Origin: Actinobacillus sp.
Lineage (GTDB): Bacteria; Pseudomonadota; Gammaproteobacteria; Enterobacterales; Pasteurellaceae
Length of the DNA: 64,000 nt
Assembly: GCA_020026115.1 (NCBI GenBank)
Contig: JAHHQY010000002.1
Coordinates: forward strand, 25,075-89,074
Direction: 5' to 3'
The notes below the pieces were generated by a model that was not told the origin of the DNA, ran no database searches, and was given only the letters and a program-made list of their open reading frames with translations. Positions within the stretch are counted from its first letter, which is position 1; each line of letters opens with the position of its first letter. Of this stretch, positions 27,446-35,354 are shown in pieces. The translations under genes were made by a program, and so were the position numbers.

Positions 27446-28510
27446 ATGGCAACAGCAGACGATAAAGCAAAAGCACTCGAAGCCGCATTAGGGCAAATTG
27501 AAAAACAATTTGGTAAAGGGTCCATTATGCGTTTGGGCGAAACGCAAAATTTAGATATTGAATCCGTTTCCACAGGCTCTTTAGGCTTAGATATTGCCTT
27601 AGGAATTGGCGGTTTACCAATGGGGCGTATCGTTGAAATTTTTGGCCCTGAATCTTCAGGTAAAACAACCTTAACCCTTTCTGTTATTGCACAAGCACAA
27701 AAAGAAGGGAAAACCTGTGCGTTTATCGATGCCGAACATGCGCTTGACCCTATTTATGCCGCCAATCTTGGCGTAGATGTTAAAAATTTACTCGTTTCTC
27801 AACCTGATAATGGCGAACAAGCCTTAGAAATTTGTGATGCCTTAGTTCGCTCTGGTGCTGTTGATGTCGTTATTGTGGACTCCGTTGCGGCCTTAACTCC
27901 AAAAGCTGAAATTGAAGGCGATATGGGCGATTCTCACGTTGGTTTACAAGCTCGTTTAATGTCACAAGCCCTACGCAAACTGACTGGACAAATTAAAAAC
28001 TCTAACTGCTTAGTCGTTTTCATCAACCAAATTCGTATGAAAATTGGCGTGATGTTTGGTAACCCTGAAACCACAACTGGTGGTAATGCGCTTAAATTCT
28101 ACTCTTCTGTACGTTTAGATATTCGCCGTATTGGTGCTGTGAAAAATGGCGATGAAATTATCGGTAATGAAACTCGCGTGAAAGTAGTGAAAAACAAAGT
28201 CGCACCACCGTTCCGTCAAGTGGAATTCCAAATTTTATATGGCGAAGGCATTTGTAAAACAGGTGAGTTAATTGATCTTGGCGTGAAACAAAAACTTATC
28301 AATAAAGCTGGTGCTTGGTTCTCTTATGAGGGTGAAAAAATTGGTCAAGGTAAAAACAACGCTAAAAAATGGTTACTTGATCACCCTGAAAAAATGGCTG
28401 AATTGGAAGCAAAATTACGCGCCGAATTATTAGCTAATCCTGATCAAGCGTTATTAGGTAGCGCAAGTGATGATGAAGAAAGCGTAAACGATGTAGACGA
28501 AAACGCTTAA
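27446..28510 (+). CDS. recA: Recombinase A
   Basis: RecA forms filaments on single-stranded DNA, pairs homologous strands and triggers LexA self-cleavage. The 354-residue protein has Walker A GPESSGKT at 67-74, the Walker B region [12 protein letters not shown], the L2 loop [19 protein letters not shown], and an acidic C-terminus ([13 protein letters not shown]). It is preceded by a LexA box and followed by recX after a hairpin. In this naturally transformable family it also recombines incoming DNA. A degenerate uptake-like motif at 28416-28426 encodes RAE near the C-terminus. Confidence 0.98.
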   Translation: MATADDKAKALEAALGQIEKQFGKGSIMRLGETQNLDIESVSTGSLGLDIALGIGGLPMGRIVEIFGPESSGKTTLTLSVIAQAQKEGKTCAFIDAEHALDPIYAANLGVDVKNLLVSQPDNGEQALEICDALVRSGAVDVVIVDSVAALTPKAEIEGDMGDSHVGLQARLMSQALRKLTGQIKNSNCLVVFINQIRMKIGVMFGNPETTTGGNALKFYSSVRLDIRRIGAVKNGDEIIGNETRVKVVKNKVAPPFRQVEFQILYGEGICKTGELIDLGVKQKLINKAGAWFSYEGEKIGQGKNNAKKWLLDHPEKMAELEAKLRAELLANPDQALLGSASDDEESVNDVDENA

Positions 28511-28525
28511 AATAATTTCGCCAAA

Positions 28526-28545
28526 AACCACGCAACTGCGTGGTT
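28526..28545 (+). terminator. Terminator/attenuator between recA and recX
   Basis: AACCACGC (28526-28533) and GCGTGGTT (28538-28545) with an AACT loop and T-rich tail. Partial read-through would supply the small amount of RecX usually needed. Confidence 0.75.
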
Positions 28546-28585
28546 TTCTTTTACTTTTTCTTTTAACCAACCACTTTTTATACTC

Positions 28586-29083
28586 ATGCAAGAACTTGAT
28601 CAACAACGCTTTCGCATTGCCCTTTCTTATGTGATGAATTTACTTTCGCGCCGAGAATATAGCGAGTTTGAAATTCGTTGCAAAATGCAAGAAAAAGACT
28701 TTACTCAAGAAGAAATTGAGCAAACGCTTCAACATTGCCAAGAACGTCATTGGCAAAGTGATGCACGTTTTTGTGAAAACTATCTGCGCCAACGAGCGCA
28801 AAAAGGTTATGGCCTACGTCGCATTCGACAAGAGCTGTTGCAATTAAAAGGCATCAAAGAAGAAACCTTAGAGCAAGTTTTACTTGAAGATGAATTAGAA
28901 ATTAATTGGCAAAATATTGCGCTTAAAACCTTACGCAAAAAATTTCCTCATTTCCAAGAAGAACTTTCGCCTAAAATGAAACAAAAAATTTGGCAGTATA
29001 TGTTTTCTCATGGTTTTAGCCATGATGATTTTTCAGATTTTATCGGCAAAAATGATGAAGAAATTTGGGACTACTTTAGCTAA
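28586..29083 (+). CDS. recX: RecA regulator RecX
   Basis: A 165-residue helical protein that binds RecA filaments and limits recombination and SOS induction. The repeated three-helix pattern of the family is visible in SRREYSEFEIRCKMQEKDF, DARFCENYLRQRAQKGYGL and RRIRQELLQLKGI. Its place after recA, with a weak hairpin between, is the standard arrangement. It is followed by a degenerate motif copy (CTCGCACAGAA near 29092). Confidence 0.92.
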   Translation: MQELDQQRFRIALSYVMNLLSRREYSEFEIRCKMQEKDFTQEEIEQTLQHCQERHWQSDARFCENYLRQRAQKGYGLRRIRQELLQLKGIKEETLEQVLLEDELEINWQNIALKTLRKKFPHFQEELSPKMKQKIWQYMFSHGFSHDDFSDFIGKNDEEIWDYFS

Positions 29084-29165
29084 ATATTTTCTCTCGCACA
29101 GAAAATGCGACTTTTTTCTTAACAATCGTTAAAATGATGTCATTTTTAACCATAAAGTAACCTCT

Positions 29166-30203
29166 ATGAATATTCTAATTATTGGCCCGTCATGGGTTGG
29201 GGATATGGTAATGTCCCAAAGCTTATACCAACGTTTAAAACAGTTATATCCACAATGTCAAATTGATGTGCTTGCGCCTAATTGGTGTAAACCGCTGTTA
29301 GCGCGTATGCCCGAAATTCGCCAAGCCATAACGATGCCCGTAGGGCATGGCAGTTTTGCCCTTGCTACCCGTTTTAAAATTGGAAAAAGTTTGCGTAATC
29401 AATATGATATGGCGATTGTTTTGCCTAATTCTTTAAAATCAGCTTTTATTCCTGTTTTTGCTCAAATTCCATTACGTCGTGGTTGGAAAGGCGAAAGTCG
29501 CTACTTTTTCCTGAATGATTTACGCCACAACAAACAAGCCTACCCGATGATGGTTCAGCGTTATGTGGCGTTAGCTTATGATAAAAAACAATGCCCTTCC
29601 GCACAAAATTTAACGATTCCAACGCCTTATTTAAAAGTCAATCAGGCTGAAATTTTGCAAACCAAACAACTTTTTGGGGAATATTTACAAAATGAACAAG
29701 CACGAGCTGTTATTGGCTTTTGTCCTGGCGCAGAATTTGGTCCTGCAAAACGTTGGCCACATTTTCATTACGCTTCCTTAGCCCAAATGTTAATTGAAAA
29801 AGGTTTTGCTCTTCGCATTTTTGGTTCAGTGAAAGATAAAGATGTTGGCGATGAAATTAAGCAAAGTTTGCCTGAAAATTTACAAAAATTCTGCGTAAAT
29901 TTAGCGGGGAAAACAAATTTAAATCAAGCTGTGGATTTAATTGCCGATTGCCAAGCCATCGTCACAAATGATAGCGGTTTAATGCATATTTCAGCGGCGG
30001 TGGGTCGCCCCTTAGTCGCTTTATATGGCCCAACAAGCCCGACTTATACGCCCCCTCTTTCAGATAAAGCGGTAATTATTCGTTTAATTGAAGGTGGTTT
30101 AATTAAAATTCGCCAAGGCGAAGGCGAACACGGCTATCATCAAAGTTTAATTGATATTACGCCAGAAATGGTGTGGGAAAAACTTTCTCCCTTATTAGCT
30201 TAA
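29166..30203 (+). CDS. waaF: ADP-heptose:LPS heptosyltransferase II
   Basis: WaaF adds the second heptose to the lipopolysaccharide inner core from the cytoplasmic face of the inner membrane. The 345-residue GT9-family protein starts MNILIIGPSWVGDMVMSQSL, has the NSLKSAFIPVFAQIPLRRGWKGE segment in two pieces of the N-domain, and a C-domain with GFCPGAEFGPAKRWP and VTNDSGLMHISAAVGRP for ADP-heptose binding. The WaaF call over WaaC rests on the N-terminal GPSWVGDMVMSQSL signature. Followed by an inverted motif pair. Confidence 0.92.
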   Translation: MNILIIGPSWVGDMVMSQSLYQRLKQLYPQCQIDVLAPNWCKPLLARMPEIRQAITMPVGHGSFALATRFKIGKSLRNQYDMAIVLPNSLKSAFIPVFAQIPLRRGWKGESRYFFLNDLRHNKQAYPMMVQRYVALAYDKKQCPSAQNLTIPTPYLKVNQAEILQTKQLFGEYLQNEQARAVIGFCPGAEFGPAKRWPHFHYASLAQMLIEKGFALRIFGSVKDKDVGDEIKQSLPENLQKFCVNLAGKTNLNQAVDLIADCQAIVTNDSGLMHISAAVGRPLVALYGPTSPTYTPPLSDKAVIIRLIEGGLIKIRQGEGEHGYHQSLIDITPEMVWEKLSPLLA

Positions 30204-30211
30204 GTTAAGCT

Positions 30212-30245
30212 CTCGCGCCGAAATTTTTCTTTTTTTCGGCGCGAA
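30212..30245. terminator. Inverted pair of uptake-like motifs between waaF and tusA
   Basis: CTCGCGCCGAA (30212-30222) faces TTCGGCGCGAA (30235-30245). It lies 8 bases after waaF and 5 bases after the convergent tusA, so it can end both. Confidence 0.75.
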
Positions 30246-30250
30246 TGTTT

Positions 30251-30496
30251 TTAATTTTGCCCTTTTTGAACCCAATATTGAAAAGGTATTTTTTCCGTTT
30301 GGCTTTGCAATAATTGATGATCCATAAATTGGCAAAAACTTGGAATATCGCGCACTGTTGCAGGATCATCGGCGATAATAAGTAGCACTTCCCCTGCGTT
30401 CATTTTACGAATCGTTTTGCGCACTAACATCACCGGCTCAGGACAACGCAAACCTAGCGCATTAAGTTCTTGCTGAATTTCAATTCCCATACTCAT
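30251..30496 (-). CDS. tusA: Sulfurtransferase TusA
   Basis: An 81-residue sulphur carrier that receives persulphide from IscS and hands it to the TusBCD relay for 2-thiouridine in tRNA. The active cysteine is Cys18 in the signature [17 protein letters not shown], followed by [18 protein letters not shown]. Divergent from yigZ, which has the same neighbour in H. influenzae. Confidence 0.93.
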   Translation of the reverse strand: MSMGIEIQQELNALGLRCPEPVMLVRKTIRKMNAGEVLLIIADDPATVRDIPSFCQFMDHQLLQSQTEKIPFQYWVQKGQN

Positions 30497-30563
30497 TCTC
30501 TCTTAATTTAAAATTTGCGTATAATAGCCCTCATTAAAATTTCGGTCAAAATTTTACACTTTT

Positions 30564-31175
30564 ATGCAATATTTTATTCCTAAACACACGGTGATTTTTG
30601 AAGAAGAAATTAAAAAAAGCCGTTTTATTACTTATATCGCCCACACAGAAAATTTAGAAGAAGCCAAAGATTTTTGGCAACAAGTACGCCTGCAACATCC
30701 CAATGCGAACCACCATTGCTGGGCAACGATTGCCGGCGCGCCAACTTATTCTCAAGCCTTTGGCTTTTCCGATGATGGCGAACCTTCTGGAACAGCGGGT
30801 AAACCAATGTTTTCTTGTTTACAAGGCAGTGGTTTAGGCGAAGTTTCTGCGGTCGTTGTGCGTTATTTTGGGGGCGTTTTATTAGGTACAGGTGGCTTAG
30901 TGCGTGCTTATACAAGTGGTGTTCAACAAGCCTTACAGCAAGTGGAAAAGCAACTTAAAATAGAACGTAAAAGTTTTTATTTAACTTGCGATTATCATCA
31001 AATTAACTTGGTACAAAATTTATGTGCTAAATTTGACGTGGTGATTAACTCGCAAGATTTCCAAGCGCAAGTACAGTTTGAGTTGGCGATAAGTAATGAT
31101 AAACTGCCGGCTTTTACACAAGCGTTGAAAGAAAATTCTAGTGGGCAACTTTGTTTAAGCGCCACGCCTTTTTAA
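30564..31175 (+). CDS. yigZ: IMPACT/YigZ family protein
   Basis: A 203-residue protein of the UPF0029/IMPACT family. Conserved patches are ANHHCWATI, FGFSDDGEPSGTAGKPM and VVVRYFGGVLLGTGGLVRAY, followed by the small C-terminal DUF1949 domain. Eukaryotic IMPACT controls translation; the bacterial role is not well established. It is followed after 21 bases by trkH, so cotranscription is likely. Confidence 0.9.
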   Translation: MQYFIPKHTVIFEEEIKKSRFITYIAHTENLEEAKDFWQQVRLQHPNANHHCWATIAGAPTYSQAFGFSDDGEPSGTAGKPMFSCLQGSGLGEVSAVVVRYFGGVLLGTGGLVRAYTSGVQQALQQVEKQLKIERKSFYLTCDYHQINLVQNLCAKFDVVINSQDFQAQVQFELAISNDKLPAFTQALKENSSGQLCLSATPF

Positions 31176-31196
31176 CGTGAACTAAAGAGAATTTCC

Positions 31197-32663
31197 GTGC
31201 AAATTTTATCTGTTTTACGCATTGTTGGCATTTTAATTATGGGTTTTTCTGGGGTGATGCTCATTCCCGCGACGGTCGCTTTAATTTATAACGACGGCGG
31301 TGGTAAAACCTTTATGCAATCCTTCGCCATTTTTTTAGCCCTCGGTACAACCTTATGGTGGTTTTGTCACAATCATAAAGAACGTCTGCGCGCGCGCGAT
31401 GGTTTTTTAATTGTTGTCGCCTTTTGGGTGGTACTTGGCATGCTAGGCGCTGTGCCTTTTTTGCTTTCTGAACATCTTAATTTAACCCTTAATTCTGCGC
31501 TTTTTGAATCTTTTTCTGGCTTTACAACTACGGGCGCCACCATTTTAACGGAACTTGATAGCCTACCGCATGCGATTTTGTTTTATCGCCAAATGATGAA
31601 TTGGTTCGGTGGTATGGGGATTATCGTTTTAATGGTTGCCGTTTTACCGCTTTTAGGCGTAGGGGGAAACCAGATTTATCATGCCGAATCATCTGGTGTT
31701 GAAGGAAAAAATGACAAAATTCGCCCTCGTATTGCAGAAGTCGCAAAACTTTTATGGCTTTGTTATTTTGCTTTTACTGTTATTTGTGCCATCGCTTATT
31801 ATCTTTCCGGAATGAGCGCCTTTGATGCCATCGCGCATAGTTTTTCCACGCTTTCTAATGGTGGTTTTTCCACACATAATGACAGCTTAGGCTATTTTAA
31901 CAGTTGGTCCATTTACTTAATTTCCGCCTTTTTTATGCTATTAGGTGGGGTGAATTTTAATTTGCATATCGCCGCTTTAAGCCAATTCCCACGCAAAACA
32001 ACCATCACAACCTATTGGAAAGACGCAGAATTTCGCTTTTTTGTCTTTTTACAAGGAGCATTTATTGTTATTTTCGCGCTCGGTTTGTACATCAATTATC
32101 ATGGTATGAGCTTAATTGAATCCTTTGTAAAAAGTTCTGTTCAAGTGTCTTCCATGGCTATGAATTCAGGCTACACCATTTTTAATATTGATGACCTTCC
32201 GCCTTTTATGTCTATGCTGTTAGTTTTTGCTTGTATTTTAGGGGGTTGCGCGGGGTCTTCTGCAGGGGGGTTAAAAATGATTCGCGTGCTGGTTTTATGG
32301 CTACAAAGTAAACGTGAACTTTTAATGCTGATTCACCCTAATATTATTCATCCCGTTAAACTTGGGGACAACGTTGTACCTCGCCGAGCTTTAGAAAATA
32401 TTTGGGCGTTTTTAATTGTCTATATTTTAGTTTTTTGGGCTTCTGTTTTTGCCGCAATTTTATGTGGTATGAATGGTTTTGACGCCATTGGCGCGGTGCT
32501 TTCAACCATTACAAATACCGGCCCAGGCTTAGGTTCTACAAGCCAAAATTTCGCAGGCGTACCGGATTCATCTAAATTAGTTTTTTCTTTTGTCATGGTG
32601 GCAGGACGTTTAGAATTTTACTCGCTTATTGTTGTCTTTATGCCGGCTTTCTGGCAAAAATAA
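31197..32663 (+). CDS. trkH: Potassium uptake channel subunit TrkH
   Basis: An inner-membrane potassium transporter subunit of 488 residues that works with the cytoplasmic NAD/ATP-binding TrkA. Repeated M-P-M units are visible, with selectivity-filter segments [37 protein letters not shown] and [10 protein letters not shown], and the [15 protein letters not shown] block. Translation starts at GTG 31197; the protein then begins [19 protein letters not shown], matching the family without a later ATG fitting. TrkA is not in this window. Confidence 0.93.
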   Translation: MQILSVLRIVGILIMGFSGVMLIPATVALIYNDGGGKTFMQSFAIFLALGTTLWWFCHNHKERLRARDGFLIVVAFWVVLGMLGAVPFLLSEHLNLTLNSALFESFSGFTTTGATILTELDSLPHAILFYRQMMNWFGGMGIIVLMVAVLPLLGVGGNQIYHAESSGVEGKNDKIRPRIAEVAKLLWLCYFAFTVICAIAYYLSGMSAFDAIAHSFSTLSNGGFSTHNDSLGYFNSWSIYLISAFFMLLGGVNFNLHIAALSQFPRKTTITTYWKDAEFRFFVFLQGAFIVIFALGLYINYHGMSLIESFVKSSVQVSSMAMNSGYTIFNIDDLPPFMSMLLVFACILGGCAGSSAGGLKMIRVLVLWLQSKRELLMLIHPNIIHPVKLGDNVVPRRALENIWAFLIVYILVFWASVFAAILCGMNGFDAIGAVLSTITNTGPGLGSTSQNFAGVPDSSKLVFSFVMVAGRLEFYSLIVVFMPAFWQK

Positions 32664-32674
32664 TCTTCTGCTCT

Positions 32675-32704
32675 GCCGATAATTTCTCTTAAAATATTAT
32701 CGGC
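32675..32704 (+). terminator. Terminator of yigZ-trkH
   Basis: GCCGATAAT (32675-32683) and ATTATCGGC (32696-32704) with a 12-base loop followed by GTGTTTTT. Confidence 0.8.
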
Positions 32705-32732
32705 GTGTTTTTATGCTTTTTACTTAAAAAAA

Positions 32733-32748
32733 TGATAGATCGATCACA
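32733..32748. promoter_or_regulatory. Candidate CRP half-site upstream of yjjI
   Basis: TGATAGATCGATCACA matches the CRP consensus at eight of ten positions, all in the right half TCACA. Centred about 128 bases before the yjjI start. Weak. Confidence 0.3.
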
Positions 32749-32828
32749 TTTTTTCTTTTCAGCTCTTCTTCTTTTACTAAAAAGCACTATATTGCAGCTA
32801 ACTTTTATTGCTCGCTGAAAAACGAAAA

Positions 32829-32839
32829 TTCGGTGCGAG
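32829..32839 (-). repeat. Uptake-like motif, one mismatch, upstream of yjjI
   Basis: TTCGGTGCGAG (minus strand CTCGCACCGAA) 30 bases before the yjjI start. Confidence 0.75.
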
Positions 32840-32868
32840 TTGTTATTTCATTATCGAAGGAGTTTATT

Positions 32869-34413
32869 ATGCAAGCCTCATTACAAGATATTTTAAATAC
32901 GGTGACCTCCGCCCAACTTACTTGCCAACAAAAAGAAATGAGCTTGGCCAATATTGCTGAACGCTTATTTGACCCGCGCCAATTGCTTGGCTACACCGAC
33001 GAAGAATGGCATTACATTGAAAATCAAATGATTTGCGACCTAAACGAAGGTTATGCGATTTATCGTCCACGTTATATTGTGCCTGATTATAATGTTTTCA
33101 TTCAAAAAGGCTGTGAAATGTTAGAGCTTCCGGCACCTAAAACTTTAGATGATGTGCTAGACGGCTTACTCATTTTGTATACCCACGTTCCTTCTATCAC
33201 CACTTTCCCTGTGTTTATCGGTTTCTTGGATAAACTCATTAACCCATTCTTAACAGAAGATGAAGAAGCGGATTATGCAAAAATTAAACGTTTTTTAAAT
33301 CATATTGATAAAGCGATTTCTGACTCTTTCTGCCATGCGGATATTGGCCCTGAAGAAACTAAAGCTGGCCACTTAATTTTGCGTGCCGTCATTGAATTAG
33401 AAAATACCACGCCAAATATGACGATTTTATACGATAAAAATAAAACTTCCGCTGAGTTTGCAAAACTTGCGGCGAAAGCTTGTTTATTAGTTTCTAAACC
33501 TTCTTTTGCAAACCACCCTTACTATCAAAAAGAAATGGGCGATTATGCGATTGCAAGTTGCTATAACGCCTTACCGGTTTGCGGTGGTGCTTACACCTTA
33601 ACGCGTTTACGTTTAGGGACTATGGCTCGTAGCGTGCAATCCTTAGATGAAATGGTCAATGATTTATTACCAAAAGTGGCTAATCTTGCCCTTTCTACTA
33701 TGGATAAACGCCATCGTTTCTTAGTTGAACGCAGTCATTTCTTTGAAAGCAGTTTCTTAGTGAAAGAAGGTTTTATTAAACGCGAAAACTTCACCAGTAT
33801 GCTCGGTATTGTGGGCTTAGCTGATGCGGTTAACCATCTTTTAGCTTGCGAAAATCTTTCTGAAACCTTTGGTAAAAGTGCGCGCGGTGATGAAATCGCC
33901 CACGCGATTTTGCAAAAATTAGATGAAGTTAATCAACAACATACTGGTTTATATGTAGAGCGTAGCCAAAATCATTACCTCTTACATGCACAAGTTGGGG
34001 CAAGTTTACATGCTGAAGATGCGCTGAATACCCCAGCTCATCGCGTGAAAGTAGGACAAGAACCGACCTTACTTGCACAATTAAAACAATCTGCTCAGTT
34101 CCATAAATACTTCCCTTCTGGTGCTGGGGATTTATTCGCTTTCGATCAAACTTATGTCGATCATCTTGATGCGATTTTAGATATTATTGACGGCGCTTTT
34201 GCCTTAAATTATCGCTACATTACGACTTACTTAAAAAATACAGATTTAATTCGTGTAACGGGTTATTTAGTGAAAAAAAGTGAAGTAGAAAAATATCGTC
34301 GCGGTGAAGCTGTGCGAGCGGATACCACTTGGTTTGGCGATGGTACGGATTCTTGCGCCGATGTTTTTGACCGTAAATTACGCAATGAAGATGACCTTAG
34401 CGGTACAAATTAA
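32869..34413 (+). CDS. yjjI: Glycyl-radical enzyme YjjI (substrate unknown)
   Basis: A 514-residue protein of the YjjI/DUF3029 glycyl-radical family, distantly related to pyruvate formate-lyase. The radical glycine is probably Gly465 in IRVTGYLVKK near the C-terminus, and the catalytic cysteine is in LPVCGGAYTLTRL. The ATG at 32869 follows AAGGAG. The next gene, overlapping by one base, encodes its radical-SAM activase, as in E. coli. Such enzymes are oxygen-sensitive, so activity is expected without oxygen. The reaction is not known to me. Confidence 0.9.
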   Translation: MQASLQDILNTVTSAQLTCQQKEMSLANIAERLFDPRQLLGYTDEEWHYIENQMICDLNEGYAIYRPRYIVPDYNVFIQKGCEMLELPAPKTLDDVLDGLLILYTHVPSITTFPVFIGFLDKLINPFLTEDEEADYAKIKRFLNHIDKAISDSFCHADIGPEETKAGHLILRAVIELENTTPNMTILYDKNKTSAEFAKLAAKACLLVSKPSFANHPYYQKEMGDYAIASCYNALPVCGGAYTLTRLRLGTMARSVQSLDEMVNDLLPKVANLALSTMDKRHRFLVERSHFFESSFLVKEGFIKRENFTSMLGIVGLADAVNHLLACENLSETFGKSARGDEIAHAILQKLDEVNQQHTGLYVERSQNHYLLHAQVGASLHAEDALNTPAHRVKVGQEPTLLAQLKQSAQFHKYFPSGAGDLFAFDQTYVDHLDAILDIIDGAFALNYRYITTYLKNTDLIRVTGYLVKKSEVEKYRRGEAVRADTTWFGDGTDSCADVFDRKLRNEDDLSGTN

Positions 34414-35192
34414 TGTCTCATTTGCCTGACCTTACCTTGCCTGTTCATCGCATTATTCCTTTTGCGAATGTCGACGGGCAAGGTAATCGTACCACCGTTT
34501 TTCTGCAAGGTTGTGACATCAATTGCTTATATTGTCACAACCCAGAAATGATTGCGCGCCATAATCCTGAAAGCCATTTAATGAGTTTAAATGCGCTTTA
34601 TGAAGAAATTATGCAATCCGTGCCTTTTATTCGTGGCGTCACTTTTTCTGGTGGCGAACCGACGTTACACGCCAAAAATTTAGTGCCACTTTTTAAAGCG
34701 TTACAAGAGCAAGGCTTAACTTGCTATGTAGACTGTAACGGCTTTTTCGATGCGCAAAAAATTGCAGACTTAATTGAAGTGGCGGATAAATTTTTATTTG
34801 ACCTTAAAGGAATGGGCGAAGGCTTAGCTAATTTGTGTTTTAACCGAAAAAATACGCAAGGCTTGTTTTCTCTGACTTCTACACAAAAAATTCATCATTT
34901 AAACCGTAATTTTGCCAACTTAAGTCTGCTTTTAGAAAAAGATAAGATTGAAGAAATTCGTTTAGTTTGCATTAAAGGCTTTTTTGATATTCCTGCTTTA
35001 TTACAAAAAACCGCGGATTTAATGACGCCAATGCAACGAGAGCAACTTTTCTTGCGTCTTATTTGCGTACATGAAAAAAGCGTGCGCGATAAAGCCCATA
35101 TGGCGCCTTTTATTCCAACCCGCGCAGAAATGGATCAGTATTCGGCTTTTGCTCAAAGCCTGGGCTTTCAACGTATCCAAACCATTTATTAA
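34413..35192 (+). CDS. yjjW: Radical-SAM activase YjjW for the YjjI glycyl-radical enzyme
   Basis: A 259-residue radical-SAM enzyme that should make the glycyl radical on YjjI. The cluster-binding cysteines are C34, C38 and C41 in QGCDINCLYCHNPEM (CX3CX2C), and the SAM motif FSGGEPTLH follows about 35 residues later. That short distance leaves no room for the ferredoxin-like insert with extra iron-sulphur clusters found in many glycyl-radical activases. It starts on the last base of the yjjI stop (TAATG). Followed by an inverted motif pair. Confidence 0.9.
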   Translation: MSHLPDLTLPVHRIIPFANVDGQGNRTTVFLQGCDINCLYCHNPEMIARHNPESHLMSLNALYEEIMQSVPFIRGVTFSGGEPTLHAKNLVPLFKALQEQGLTCYVDCNGFFDAQKIADLIEVADKFLFDLKGMGEGLANLCFNRKNTQGLFSLTSTQKIHHLNRNFANLSLLLEKDKIEEIRLVCIKGFFDIPALLQKTADLMTPMQREQLFLRLICVHEKSVRDKAHMAPFIPTRAEMDQYSAFAQSLGFQRIQTIY

Positions 35193-35195
35193 ACA

Positions 35196-35238
35196 CTCGC
35201 GCCGAAAAAATGACTTCGCTACGCTTTTTCGGTGCGAG
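35196..35238. terminator. Inverted pair of uptake-like motifs after yjjW
   Basis: CTCGCGCCGAA (35196-35206) faces TTCGGTGCGAG (35228-35238). Including the A/T flanks the stem is 14 bp with one G-U pair, starting 4 bases after the yjjW stop. Confidence 0.7.
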
Positions 35239-35265
35239 TTAATCTGCCTCTGCCCTGTCTTTCTG

Positions 35266-35284
35266 CGCCTGTCGGCGTTTTTTT
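35266..35284 (+). terminator. Short hairpin with T-run before cyaA
   Basis: CGCC (35266-35269) and GGCG (35274-35277) followed by seven Ts. The stem is short; a weak terminator or attenuator. Confidence 0.4.
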
Positions 35285-35354
35285 GTTTTCTGAGATAATT
35301 TAAAGTACAATCAACGTCCTTTTAGTTTTAATCCCGATTATCCAAGGCCGTAGT

